Notes under the pieces: generated by a model
What the model was told of the DNA's origin: nothing
Databases searched by the model: none
Seen by the model: only the letters and a program-made list of their open reading frames with translations
Program-made: the position numbers and the translations under genes
Origin: an uncultured Victivallis sp.
GTDB taxonomy: Bacteria > Verrucomicrobiota > Lentisphaeria > Victivallales > Victivallaceae
Assembly: GCA_944389935.1 (NCBI GenBank)
Contig: CALXOE010000004.1
Coordinates: 1 to 64,000, forward strand
Direction of reading: 5' to 3'
Length of the DNA stretch: 64,000 bases
Shown: one piece after another, positions 45,122 to 54,296 of the stretch
Numbering within the stretch: position 1 is the first letter of the stretch
Layout: each line of letters starts with the position of its first letter

Positions 45122-46788
45122 AACCATCCCTTTTTCTTTGTGTGGCAGTCGCGGTTTTCATGCTTCTGCCCGGCAGCGGCGCGCTCAAAGCGGCGGTGAC
45201 GCAGGCCGATCTGGAGGAGTTTCTGCCGCCGGCCCGGATGGTTCACTCCGGCGACGGTGCGGCGGGGATCGCCGCACTCGAACAAATCGCTCCTCGCAAC
45301 AAGTTCGCCGCAGCCGCGCTCTATTTGATTTACAGCCGCGGTTATTGCGGGAAAGCGGTCGACTATCCGAAAGCGATCCGCTGGTTCAATTCGTTGTACC
45401 CCTCGGAGTTCTATGCCCGGGAGCTGATGCGGTTCTGGGGGGTGAACAGTTTTCCGCCGGCGGGAGAGGTCACGAGCGTGGTTCTGCGGAACGAGTATGG
45501 AGAATACCGGAAAGAGCTCACCGGCACCCATCCGCTCCGGAATTGTTATCGGGAGCGGATTCGCAACGTCGGCGGCGTCATTCCGAGAGCGATTTTCCTG
45601 GTCGGACTCGACGCCGGAAAACTGAAAATGGAAACACTCCGCATCGCCCGTGAGATGGGCAGTGCTTCCGCCTGGCTTTATCAACCGGTTCCGAACGAAA
45701 ATCCCGCTGCGCAGAAATTCGCAGCAAAGGTCGATACGCTCGAAAAAGCCGTCGAACTCGGCCATGTCCCGAGCATGATCGAACTGGCCGGGATCTGTCA
45801 GAAAAACGGATTCGGACGCCCCGTCGATCACCGGCGCGCGAGCGAACTCCTGAGACGGGCGGAACAGGAACTCCTCGCATGCCGGGAGGCGGGCTGTACC
45901 CATGCCGAAGCCGAACTCAAAAAGGTTCGCACGATGCTGCATGCCGTGCCGGACTTCTCGAAAAGCACGGTCGGTCTGCTCGAGGATCTGCTGCGCAATC
46001 AAAGCAGCCGCCACCCCGATCTGCTGCTCAATGCCGCTCTCGCTGACGAGATCGGGAAACGCAACGACCATGTCGAATGCGCATTCTACCGGCTGCTGCC
46101 GCAGCTGGACGCCCCCCGCAAAAGAGCCGAACTGCGCCCGGAACTCGAACGAATTGCGGAAGCGGGCAGCGCCGGCGCGATCCGCTTTCTGCTCGAAACG
46201 GGGGAAGCGCGGAAGCGGAGCCACTACTGCTATCTGGCCGGAAAATTCGGCGTGCGGCTCCCCGGCGCCGCCACTTCCGAGGCGTGTTACCGGGAAGCAT
46301 ACCGGCAGCTTCAGACCTGGAGATTCAATCTATCCGGAGAGGAGTATATGAAGGAGCTGCGGCTTCTCGCGGCGGTTCTGCCCGAGGCGAAGGAGGAGTT
46401 CGACCGCGAGTTCGGGCGGGAAGCGGGGATGGAGACCGAAGCGGCTCTCCGCATCGCCCGTCCGGAGTCCGCCCGCGCCGAATGGATCGAACTCGAGGGT
46501 CACAAGCTCCTGAAAGTCACGGTTCTGCCGTGCGATCAGCCCAACTATCTGGATATTGCGCTGAAACCGGTTCCGGGGGAAAAGTTCTTTGAATTCTCGG
46601 TTCACTCCATGACTTCGCTGCCGAGCAATGAGGTCTGGATCGATCTCGTCCGACCCGACGGTTCACGAAGTCGCTGCTGCGTCAATGAAACCTGCTGGAA
46701 AGCACGCCCGGAGCGGGTCCGGATCAACATCGCTCCGACACGGAAAAACTTCGAGCTCAAAATTCGATGGATGGGTAGAACACAATGA
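45118..46788 (+). CDS. Exported helical-repeat protein of unknown function, second of three
   Basis: 556 residues from the ATG that overlaps the previous stop. A signal peptide of about 27 residues is followed by a long helical section with Sel1/TPR-like stretches (for example AAAALYLIYSRGYCGKAVDYPKA cut into short helices, and GHVPSMIELAGICQKNG). The last ~110 residues are beta-rich (IELEGHKLLKVTVLPC). It probably acts in protein-protein contacts outside the cytoplasm. No enzyme motif is visible. Confidence 0.75.
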   Translation: MKPSLFLCVAVAVFMLLPGSGALKAAVTQADLEEFLPPARMVHSGDGAAGIAALEQIAPRNKFAAAALYLIYSRGYCGKAVDYPKAIRWFNSLYPSEFYARELMRFWGVNSFPPAGEVTSVVLRNEYGEYRKELTGTHPLRNCYRERIRNVGGVIPRAIFLVGLDAGKLKMETLRIAREMGSASAWLYQPVPNENPAAQKFAAKVDTLEKAVELGHVPSMIELAGICQKNGFGRPVDHRRASELLRRAEQELLACREAGCTHAEAELKKVRTMLHAVPDFSKSTVGLLEDLLRNQSSRHPDLLLNAALADEIGKRNDHVECAFYRLLPQLDAPRKRAELRPELERIAEAGSAGAIRFLLETGEARKRSHYCYLAGKFGVRLPGAATSEACYREAYRQLQTWRFNLSGEEYMKELRLLAAVLPEAKEEFDREFGREAGMETEAALRIARPESARAEWIELEGHKLLKVTVLPCDQPNYLDIALKPVPGEKFFEFSVHSMTSLPSNEVWIDLVRPDGSRSRCCVNETCWKARPERVRINIAPTRKNFELKIRWMGRTQ

Positions 46789-49154
46789 ATTCATCCGCTC
46801 TCCTGTCATCCGTACGGCGGTTCGCGCTCCCCGTCCTGATACTCACGTTCACGCTCGGCCTCTGCGCCGGAGCCGCGGAAAAAATCGCTCTCGGCGCTTA
46901 CGGCGGAAACGCCGAATCGCTCGCAGATCTCTTCCTTGCGGACTGCGGCGAGCGGTATGAATTCGTCGACCGTTCACGAATTCCGGAGCTGGAACACGAA
47001 CAGCGTCTGCTCCGGTTCGGGACGGAGGCGCATTCCCGCCGCATGCGGCTCGTCGGGGCGACGCTCTACGTGACGTTGCGGGAACGGCCGGGAAACAAGG
47101 TGGAAGCCGCCATATTCGAGACACAATACGGACTGCGGCTCAAGACGGCTGTCCTCCCGGAGGACGATCCCCGGGGGCTCGAACGACTCCTCGAAACCGC
47201 ATCGAAGAGCATCCGCTCACCGGAGACGACCCGTTTCATCTCCCTCGTGGCGATTCGCAACAATTTGCACGCCTCGCTGCGGGAGCAGGCCCGGAGCATC
47301 GCCGCTGAACTCACAGCCCGCACCCGCGCGCTCGACGCGGTCTTTCTTGAGCGCGACTACCTGGTCGAGCTGCTGCGCGAACGCGAATTGACCGGACAGT
47401 GGGCCAAGGCTCTCTTCGCCACGGAGACGCTGCACTTCGAGCTGAATCCCGGCTCGTCGCCGGATCGTTTCGTCATCGACGCCTGCCTGACCGACGTCGA
47501 CGACACAATCACATTCCGACGCGAAATCGAGAGCGCCGACCAGCTGCCCCGGCTGTTCGAGGAGCTCGAAGCTCACTGGCGCAAAGCCTCCGCTCCGAAA
47601 CGCGGCTCGGCCGAAGCCGAGGCGGCCCGGTTTCATCGGGAGGCCGAAGCCGCCCGCGCCAGACACGATCACGAAAAGGCGACACGACTCGATTTCGCCG
47701 CGTTCGCGCTCTCCAACTCCAATATCCGATATCTGAACGGCATCGTGAACCATTCGGCTCAGGAGATCCGCGCCGTCTATCCCTATTACCGCGCCGCGCT
47801 CGATTATCTGGCTGCGCATCCCGAACTGCTCGACGACTTTGCGCGGCACAGTGCCGCCATAAGGCTCTGCGGCGTCATTCGGAGTCGACGTGCCGGACTT
47901 GAGCCGGAGCAGCGGCGGAGTTTCCGGGAGTTCCTCGATCGAAACCGCGACTGTTTTCTCGACGCGGTGTTCACGGAGGAGCGTCCTGCGTGCGCCGTCG
48001 AGCGGGAGTTGAACCGTTTCCCGAAAATCGTCCCGGAACTCTATGACTCCCCCCGCGACTATCAGGCGGCACTCGCGGAATCCTGGCGGAAACTTCTCGT
48101 CTTTCTGCGAGCCGGAAAACCGCGCGAACTCACCCCCGCTCAATGGCAGCAGATTCTTTGCAGACGGGTTTACGATCTGACCGGACAGCTGTTCCTCCTG
48201 CAAAACGCCCTGCCCCGCCGCACACTGCCGGAGTGGACGCGCTCAACCTGCCGCACCCTCGATGAAATCGGCGGGCCGCTGCGGCCGCTCAGCCGGATTC
48301 TGGCAGCCAACGCCCTGCTCTACTCGCCGGATTACAGCGATGAAAAGGTTCTGGCACTCTTCCGGGAATACTTCCATCTGGCACGCGAAGAGAATGCCGG
48401 ACTGCCGGAGGAGTGCGAATTCTTCGATCGGCAGAAACTCGAACCCTATCCGGGAATGGTCGAAGCGGTCAAAAAGCTCCACTCCGATTTTGCCGCAGGC
48501 CCGGCCCAATCTCCGCAGCCTCCCGTACCCGTGACCACCGGAGAAGCCGGGAGGAACGAACTGGCCTCCTGCCGGGGGCCGGAACCGGACGAACGGTACA
48601 TTCTGACGTTCGACGACTTCGACTACCGGATCGTGAAGCGGGAGAAATCCGGAAAGGAGACCGAAATGGCGACTTTCCCGCGCGGGTATCAGGATCCGCC
48701 TCCACGCCTCCCCTCCGGCCGCCGGATCTGGCAGCTCTCCTGCGACGGGAAACGGTTTGCCGTGACCAATTCCGTTCACCTCTACACCGGATCGGGCGGC
48801 ATTCTGACCGAAGTGCGCCGGTTTCCGTTCGCGATCCGGGCGGTGGCGCTCTGCGGCGGGCGCGTGTATCTGGCGGGAGATCGGGAACTCATGAGCTGTA
48901 CCCCGCAGGGAGAAGATCGGATCGTTCACCTCTCCGCATGGCAGACCGGCAAGACTCCCGAACTCATGAAACAACATCCCGGATTGACGATCCGGAATCT
49001 CGAAGCGGATGCGTCCGGGAAATTTCTCTATCTCGACCTTGCGGATGACAGGATCGGAGAACGTCTCCGGCTGGATGTGCGATCCGGAGAGACGATCCGC
49101 TGTCGATCCGAATCCGGGCAGGATTTCTTGAAAAAAAGCGATTTTTCGCATTGA
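46785..49154 (+). CDS. Exported protein with a CsgG/TolB-N-like start, third of three
   Basis: 789 residues with a signal peptide of about 30. Just after it, a segment LADLFLADCGERYEFVDRSRIPEL resembles the nucleotide-free alpha/beta N-domain of CsgG/FlgT/TolB-type envelope proteins. A long helical middle and a C-terminal beta-propeller-like part (from about residue 600) follow. It overlaps the previous stop by 4 bases. With its two partners it may form an envelope complex; this is inference from the operon and topology only. Confidence 0.75.
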   Translation: MNSSALLSSVRRFALPVLILTFTLGLCAGAAEKIALGAYGGNAESLADLFLADCGERYEFVDRSRIPELEHEQRLLRFGTEAHSRRMRLVGATLYVTLRERPGNKVEAAIFETQYGLRLKTAVLPEDDPRGLERLLETASKSIRSPETTRFISLVAIRNNLHASLREQARSIAAELTARTRALDAVFLERDYLVELLRERELTGQWAKALFATETLHFELNPGSSPDRFVIDACLTDVDDTITFRREIESADQLPRLFEELEAHWRKASAPKRGSAEAEAARFHREAEAARARHDHEKATRLDFAAFALSNSNIRYLNGIVNHSAQEIRAVYPYYRAALDYLAAHPELLDDFARHSAAIRLCGVIRSRRAGLEPEQRRSFREFLDRNRDCFLDAVFTEERPACAVERELNRFPKIVPELYDSPRDYQAALAESWRKLLVFLRAGKPRELTPAQWQQILCRRVYDLTGQLFLLQNALPRRTLPEWTRSTCRTLDEIGGPLRPLSRILAANALLYSPDYSDEKVLALFREYFHLAREENAGLPEECEFFDRQKLEPYPGMVEAVKKLHSDFAAGPAQSPQPPVPVTTGEAGRNELASCRGPEPDERYILTFDDFDYRIVKREKSGKETEMATFPRGYQDPPPRLPSGRRIWQLSCDGKRFAVTNSVHLYTGSGGILTEVRRFPFAIRAVALCGGRVYLAGDRELMSCTPQGEDRIVHLSAWQTGKTPELMKQHPGLTIRNLEADASGKFLYLDLADDRIGERLRLDVRSGETIRCRSESGQDFLKKSDFSH

Positions 49155-49241
49155 TTCGCCGATATTTCACATTCCAAATTAAAAAAATTGCTGTATATTG
49201 TATGAGAAAGCGCAACTTTTCATAAAAAGGAGGATGTGAAC

Positions 49242-51032
49242 ATGAGTGCGATTCCGCGTCCGGAATATCCCCGTATGCAATTTCGTCGAGAGGATTCCTG
49301 GATCAATCTGAACGGGAGCTGGCGTTGCCGGTTCGATTTCGGCAAAACCGGCGTCGAGCGGAGCTGGCAGACCAAAACCGACGCATTTGACCGCGAGATC
49401 ATCGTGCCGTTCTGCGTGGAGAGTTCGCTCTCCGGAATCGGCTACACGGACTTCGTCGAATCGCTTTTCTACGCCCGGCGCCTGACCGTTCCGGAAGCGT
49501 GGGAAGGCAAAACCATCCTGCTTCACTTCGGCGCGGTCGAATACGCCGCGACGGTCTGGATCGACGGAGTCGAGGCCGGACGTCATCAGGGCGGATCCGC
49601 GAGTTTCACACTTGACGTGACCGAATTCGTAAAGCCGGGCGTCGAACAGGAACTGGTCGTCCACGTTCTCGACGAACTTCGTTCCGGCTGCCAGGGCGGC
49701 GGCAAACAGTCCTACGCGCCCTACTCCGCCGGCTGCAACTACACTCGCGTGACCGGAATCTGGCAGACGGTCTGGATGGAGGCTGTCCATCCGGCGGCGC
49801 TCGCCTCCTGCCGCATCACTTCCGCGATCGAATCCGGAAAATTCTCGGTCGAACCCCGTTTCCGGCTCGACCGGCGCGGATACACGTTCACCGTCATTCT
49901 CAAGGCGGACGGCAAGGAACTGAACCGCGTGAGCGGCCCGGCGACGACCGGATTCCCGATGGAGATCGCGGTGCCCTCGCCTCGACTCTGGTCTCCGGCG
50001 GATCCGTATCTCTACGACCTCACGTTTGAACTGTGCGACGAAACCGGCGCGCTGGTCGACCGGGTCGAGAGCTACGCGGGGCTGCGCAGAGTGCACATCG
50101 AGGGGAATCGCGTCTACCTGAACAATCAGCCGATCTTCCAGCGGCTCGTGCTCGATCAGGGCTTCTACCCGGACGGGATCTGGACCGCGCCCTCCGACGA
50201 GGCGCTGCGCCATGACATCGAACTCTCGATGGCGGCGGGATTCAACGGCGCGCGTCTTCACCAGAAAGTGTTTGAAGAGCGTTTCTTCTACTGGGCGGAC
50301 AAACTCGGCTACCTCACCTGGAACGAATATCCGAGCTGGGGGATGAGCTGGGCTCTTCCGGAAGCGCGTTACCGTTACCTTGACGAGTGGCTCGAAATCG
50401 TCGAACGCGACCGGAATCATCCGTCGATCGTGGCATGGAGTCCGCTCAACGAGAGCGTGCATCCGAGCGATGAGTGTCTCGCCGTGGCGTTCTCCGCGCC
50501 CGGGTCGCTCGAGCTGTACCGGACGTTCATCCGGAACATCTACGACCGCACGAAAGCGCTCGATCCGACCCGTCCGGTCAACGACTCGAGCGGTTACATC
50601 CACGCGAAAACCGATCTCTGGACGGTGCATCCCTACCGGGCGACGGCGGCGGATCTGAAAGCGGCAATCCGCCCGGCAGACTCCGAGGTGATGATTCACG
50701 CGCCGAAATACGAGTGCGCCTACTCGGGGCAGCCGTATGTGATCGATGAATGGGGCGGCTTCAAGTTCATCCCGGAGTCGCGCCGCGCGACGACGCAGGA
50801 AGGCTGGGGATACCACGGGATCGACCTCAAAACCCCGCAGGAACTCTGCGCGAAAATCGAGGAACAGGTCGACGTGATGATCAACGATCCCGGCATCGCG
50901 GGCTACTGCTACACGCAGCTCACGGACGTCGAGCAGGAGGAGAACGGCGTCTACTGCTACGACCGCACCCCGAAAGTTCCGGACGGCAGTCTGAAGCCGA
51001 TCTTCAGCAAAAAGCCGGAGTGGTCGATCTGA
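49242..51032 (+). CDS. Glycoside hydrolase family 2 enzyme, cytoplasmic
   Basis: 596 residues from the ATG 8 bases behind AAGGAGG; a GTG two codons earlier is less well placed. The GH2 sugar-binding domain, immunoglobulin-like domain and TIM barrel are in order. The acid/base is E404 in AWSPLNES, and the likely nucleophile is E503 in VIDEWGGF. There is no signal peptide, so it acts on imported oligosaccharides; it could be a beta-galactosidase, beta-glucuronidase or mannosidase. It is monocistronic with a strong terminator. Confidence 0.9.
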   Translation: MSAIPRPEYPRMQFRREDSWINLNGSWRCRFDFGKTGVERSWQTKTDAFDREIIVPFCVESSLSGIGYTDFVESLFYARRLTVPEAWEGKTILLHFGAVEYAATVWIDGVEAGRHQGGSASFTLDVTEFVKPGVEQELVVHVLDELRSGCQGGGKQSYAPYSAGCNYTRVTGIWQTVWMEAVHPAALASCRITSAIESGKFSVEPRFRLDRRGYTFTVILKADGKELNRVSGPATTGFPMEIAVPSPRLWSPADPYLYDLTFELCDETGALVDRVESYAGLRRVHIEGNRVYLNNQPIFQRLVLDQGFYPDGIWTAPSDEALRHDIELSMAAGFNGARLHQKVFEERFFYWADKLGYLTWNEYPSWGMSWALPEARYRYLDEWLEIVERDRNHPSIVAWSPLNESVHPSDECLAVAFSAPGSLELYRTFIRNIYDRTKALDPTRPVNDSSGYIHAKTDLWTVHPYRATAADLKAAIRPADSEVMIHAPKYECAYSGQPYVIDEWGGFKFIPESRRATTQEGWGYHGIDLKTPQELCAKIEEQVDVMINDPGIAGYCYTQLTDVEQEENGVYCYDRTPKVPDGSLKPIFSKKPEWSI

Positions 51033-51051
51033 GTCCACGGCGCTTATCCGG

Positions 51052-51082
51052 CGGCTCCCCGTTTTCCGGGGAGCCGTTTTTC
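51052..51082 (+). terminator. Terminator after the GH2 gene
   Basis: CGGCTCCCCG/CGGGGAGCCG 10-bp stem with a 5-base loop and a T5 tail. Confidence 0.93.
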
Positions 51083-51126
51083 ATGTTCAGCGGGGAATTT
51101 CAGCGCCCCGGCTTTCCCCGCGTTTT

Positions 51127-51999
51127 CTATCTGAATTCCAGCTCTCCGCGTTCGGCGGAGGGGAAGAATTGGTTGGAAATGCTGCCGTAGAAACTCCAGC
51201 CGTCGAACAGATCCGGCGGGAGCGGCTGCGCCTCGACTTTCTGATCGTCAAACGCATAAAAAACGGTTTCCCCCTCCTGCGTGATCCAGCCGTAGTCATG
51301 GAACACCCGGTCCGGGCACGCCGCGACATACTCTTTCCCGTCGTACTCGAACAATACCAGAAGCTGCCGCGCCGCCGCGTCCGCCAGATAGTTGCCGTCC
51401 TTGTCACGCAGGAGAAGCCGCCCGTCTTTCAGCCGGTAGACATTGAACGCGGTTCGTCCACCCGTGTTGACCCGGAGATAGCGGTAAACGGCCCCGTCCG
51501 CCTTGCCGAAACACAGCCGGTATTCGTACTCCGCCTGGAACGGGTGGATGGGACGCTCCTCGAATGCGAGTTCCACCCCCTGTTCCGGCGGCAGTTCAAA
51601 ACTGCGCCAGTCGCCTTGAACAATCGCGAAATGAATCAGAGAGTACGCGACGGAACAGACCCCGGGGATACACACGAACAACAGAAACAGAACCACAAAA
51701 GGCGGGATCTCACTCCGGTTTTCCGCGCGGTATTTCTTCCGGATGAAGCGGGCACAGCCGACAATCGCGCCGATCGCAGCGGCAAACGCCACCGGAACGA
51801 CAATCAGAACCCACAACTCCGAATTCAAGCCCGCCAGCCCGGCCAGCAGAAATATCACGAAGAGCGCCGTCGAACATCCGACGGGGACGCTTTTCAAGGC
51901 GACGATCCAGTTTCCGGTCATGCGCCGGGTGCGCGGGATCGCCCAGAGAACCGCCGGAATCACCAGCAGCAGAAGAGCGGCAACAATATCTGAACCCAT
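51127..51999 (-). CDS. Membrane protein of unknown function, duplicate copy A
   Basis: 290 residues. Three hydrophobic segments (about 5-20, 35-60, 62-80) and a fourth near 105-125 precede a ~165-residue soluble domain with VYRYLRVNTGGRTAFNVYRL and HDYGWITQEGETVFYAF. The family is not recognised. It is a near-identical paralog of 52747-53670; the first ~120 codons are almost unchanged while the C-terminus is 17 residues shorter. It has its own promoter at 52047-52075. Confidence 0.75.
   Translation of the reverse strand: MGSDIVAALLLLVIPAVLWAIPRTRRMTGNWIVALKSVPVGCSTALFVIFLLAGLAGLNSELWVLIVVPVAFAAAIGAIVGCARFIRKKYRAENRSEIPPFVVLFLLFVCIPGVCSVAYSLIHFAIVQGDWRSFELPPEQGVELAFEERPIHPFQAEYEYRLCFGKADGAVYRYLRVNTGGRTAFNVYRLKDGRLLLRDKDGNYLADAAARQLLVLFEYDGKEYVAACPDRVFHDYGWITQEGETVFYAFDDQKVEAQPLPPDLFDGWSFYGSISNQFFPSAERGELEFR
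51138..51967. repeat. 830-bp direct repeat, unit A
   Basis: Aligns without gaps to 52809-53638 (offset 1671). The last ~290 bases (51670-51967) look identical; scattered substitutions lie in the other half. This points to a recent tandem duplication or gene conversion. Confidence 0.9.
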
Positions 52000-52745
52000 A
52001 TTTCAACTCCGGTTACCCAGGCGGAGCCCCTCTTCCGCCGCACGTTACAATAATCCCCGTTCCGACGGATTGCAAATGCGCCGAATCGATCCGGCGCGGC
52101 GGCACGGAAGAAAATGCGCCCCGCTTCAACCGGAATGAGCCCCGCCGCCGAACCATTTCCGAAACCATCGGAAAAAGCCTCCTCCCTTTTCCCTGCGGCA
52201 CGTTTCGCTGCCGCAGAGAATCCGGTCAGCCAGGATCCTTTTTCCGCGAAAATGCCGAGGAAGTGATTTTGCAGCGCAACCGCGCAATCATCGGAAAGAT
52301 AACACTCATAGGCGTATGAATCACAATAAGGGTCGATTCCGCCCCAGGTATTCCAGTTCCGCAACAGGAGACGCATGAGCGGCCGCCCGCCGGAATCCCG
52401 GATGGTCATTTCGTGAAGCGAGTCCGGGCTGGAATCGTCGCCGAGTTCTTCCTCCGGCTTTTTCTGCCGGAGCATGTATTGCCGGTATTCGTCCACCGTC
52501 CCGCACAGGACGCCGCCGTCCGTCTCCATCACGCAGAAACACGGGGCAAAAAAGTCCGCCAGCCCCTGAACGATGTCGATGCTCATATCGAAATCGAAGA
52601 ACGGATGAGACGCTGACGTGTGCTGAATGATCTCGAATTTACGCCAGGAATCAGGGATTCCATCGGGCGCCGGCCCGTCATGCAGGCAGCCTCTCACCAG
52701 AGAGGCCACCCTCCCGTCGAACATTGTGGATTCGCCGCATGCCAT
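51960..52745 (-). CDS. Hypothetical protein between the duplicated genes
   Basis: 261 residues, with the start one base after the stop of copy B. The first ~180 residues look like a folded soluble protein (SIDIVQGLADFFAPCFCVMETDGG, ECYLSDDCAVALQNHFLGIF). The last ~70 run through the promoter of copy A and into its start codon in another frame, which suggests that the original 3' end was lost by frameshift or by the duplication. I do not recognise a family. Confidence 0.55.
   Translation of the reverse strand: MACGESTMFDGRVASLVRGCLHDGPAPDGIPDSWRKFEIIQHTSASHPFFDFDMSIDIVQGLADFFAPCFCVMETDGGVLCGTVDEYRQYMLRQKKPEEELGDDSSPDSLHEMTIRDSGGRPLMRLLLRNWNTWGGIDPYCDSYAYECYLSDDCAVALQNHFLGIFAEKGSWLTGFSAAAKRAAGKREEAFSDGFGNGSAAGLIPVEAGRIFFRAAAPDRFGAFAIRRNGDYCNVRRKRGSAWVTGVEIWVQILLPLFCCW
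52047..52075 (-). promoter_or_regulatory. Promoter of copy A
   Basis: TTGCAA and TATTGT on the minus strand at 17 bp, closely similar to the promoter of copy B. Confidence 0.55.
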
Positions 52746-52746
52746 T

Positions 52747-53670
52747 TCAATCTCCGGCAGAGGGAGCGGTCTGAACGGGCGGGACGGGAGACGGCTTCTT
52801 CGGAAATGCCAGCTCTCCGCGTTCGGCGGCGGGGAAGAATTTGTTGGAAATGCTGCCGTAGAAACTCCAGCCGTCGAACAGATCCGGCGGGAGCGGCTGC
52901 GCCTCGACTTTCTGATCGTCAAACGCATAAAAAACGGTTTCCCCCTCCTGCGTGATCCAGCCGTAGTCATGGAACACCCGGTCCGGGCACGCCGCGACAT
53001 ACTCTTTCCCGCCGTACTCGAACCGTACCAGAAGCCGCCGCGCCGCAGCGTCGACCAGATATTCGCCGTCCTTGTCGCGCAGGAAGAGCCACCCGTCTTT
53101 CAGCCGGTAGACATTGAACGCGGTTCGTCCGCCCGTGTTGACCCGGAGATAACGGTAAACGGCCCCGTCCGCCTTGCCGAAACGCAGCCGGTATTCGTAC
53201 TCCGCCTGGAACGGGTGGATGGGACGCTCCTCGAATGCGAGTTCCACCCCCTGCTCGGGAGGCAGTTCAAAGCTGCGCCAGTCGCCTTGAACAATCGCGA
53301 AATGAATCAGAGAGTACGCGATGGAACAGACCCCGGGGATACAGACGAACAACAGAAACAGAACCACAAAAGGCGGGATCTCACTCCGGTTTTCCGCGCG
53401 GTATTTCTTCCGGATGAAGCGGGCACAGCCGACAATCGCGCCGATCGCAGCGGCAAACGCCACCGGAACGACAATCAGAACCCACAACTCCGAATTCAAG
53501 CCCGCCAGCCCGGCCAGCAGAAATATCACGAAGAGCGCCGTCGAACATCCGACGGGGACGCTTTTCAAGGCGACGATCCAGTTTCCGGTCATGCGCCGGG
53601 TGCGCGGGATCGCCCAGAGAACCGCCGGAATCACCAGCCAGACCAGAATGCTTACAACATTTCCAACCAT
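52747..53670 (-). CDS. Membrane protein of unknown function, duplicate copy B
   Basis: 307 residues from the ATG behind GGAGGAAG. Same layout as copy A: an N-terminal hydrophobic block with IPRTRRMTGNWIVALK, further membrane helices, then a soluble domain. The first 12 residues differ from copy A, and the C-terminus has an extra Pro-rich tail. It is followed at once by the hypothetical gene 51960-52745. Confidence 0.75.
   Translation of the reverse strand: MVGNVVSILVWLVIPAVLWAIPRTRRMTGNWIVALKSVPVGCSTALFVIFLLAGLAGLNSELWVLIVVPVAFAAAIGAIVGCARFIRKKYRAENRSEIPPFVVLFLLFVCIPGVCSIAYSLIHFAIVQGDWRSFELPPEQGVELAFEERPIHPFQAEYEYRLRFGKADGAVYRYLRVNTGGRTAFNVYRLKDGWLFLRDKDGEYLVDAAARRLLVRFEYGGKEYVAACPDRVFHDYGWITQEGETVFYAFDDQKVEAQPLPPDLFDGWSFYGSISNKFFPAAERGELAFPKKPSPVPPVQTAPSAGD
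52809..53638. repeat. 830-bp direct repeat, unit B
   Basis: Partner of 51138-51967; co-linear with no insertion or deletion. Confidence 0.9.
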
Positions 53671-53718
53671 GTTCTTCCTCCGGTTTTCGTTCCGAAACGC
53701 CATGTCCCGCTGTTCTTT

Positions 53719-53746
53719 ACAATACCCCCGATTCTGCGGATTGCAA
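53719..53746 (-). promoter_or_regulatory. Promoter of copy B
   Basis: TTGCAA and TATTGT on the minus strand at 16 bp, about 50 bp before the start. Confidence 0.55.
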
Positions 53747-53759
53747 ATCAGAGAGTCTC

Positions 53760-53788
53760 TTGCAATGTCGATGCAGGAATGCTATCTT
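53760..53788 (+). promoter_or_regulatory. Promoter of the small membrane protein gene
   Basis: TTGCAA and TATCTT at 17 bp, divergent from the copy B promoter and 44 bp before the ATG. Confidence 0.5.
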
Positions 53789-53832
53789 ACACCGCAGTGT
53801 CCCAACTTCGTCACACGGGAGAAAAGATCGAT

Positions 53833-54234
53833 ATGGGAAAGAGTTCCGCAGTGAAACCGCAGGTCGTCTCCGAATGCCGCTCACAGCACGCCGGGAATCC
53901 GCGCTCCCCGCTTTTTCCAGGATGGCGGAATGTTGCGGCTCTCCGCCTCCCGGTGAAACGCGGAAAACTCATGGCGGCCCTCATCCTCATCGGCATATTG
54001 CTCTGCTTGTGGCTGCTGGCGGAAGCCGGGCTCTTCCTCATCCGCCAAAAAGGCGGAGAGCTTGCGCAGTACATCGACTCTCCGGTGGAAGACGTCCTCT
54101 TTGAGCGCATCATGTTTACGTTCTACAACGACGCCCGGGGAGTCGTCCTCGTCTACCGGATCGAGAACAACACGTATCACTCACGCGCATACTGGTTTCC
54201 GTTCCGGTCGGAACCGTTTGAAGTCTTTAAATGA
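53833..54234 (+). CDS. Small membrane protein of unknown function
   Basis: 133 residues from the ATG with GGGAGAA upstream and a promoter at 53760. One clear transmembrane helix (about residues 47-70) follows a basic N-terminal half; the C-terminal ~55 residues are soluble and end with RAYWFPFRSEPFEVFK. The frame is open much further upstream, but that part is antisense to copy B. I do not recognise a family. Confidence 0.6.
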   Translation: MGKSSAVKPQVVSECRSQHAGNPRSPLFPGWRNVAALRLPVKRGKLMAALILIGILLCLWLLAEAGLFLIRQKGGELAQYIDSPVEDVLFERIMFTFYNDARGVVLVYRIENNTYHSRAYWFPFRSEPFEVFK

Positions 54235-54239
54235 GACAT

Positions 54240-54280
54240 AAAAAAAGATCCTCCCGACAGCAGGGCCGGGAAGATCTTTC
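54240..54280. terminator. Hairpin terminator between the small membrane protein and a pseudogene
   Basis: AAAGATCcTCCCG pairs with CGGGAaGATCTTT around a 10-base loop. The minus strand has a T7 tail, the plus strand a weak one. Confidence 0.7.
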
Positions 54281-54296
54281 CGGGTTGGTTGCTCCG

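Noticed and set aside
49179..51038. A 619-codon open frame on the minus strand
   Set aside because: Antisense to the GH2 gene and without any recognisable domain.
52627..53832. A long plus-strand frame leading into the small membrane protein
   Set aside because: The upstream 400 codons are antisense to duplicate copy B; only the part after the promoter and ribosome site near 53833 is gene-like.
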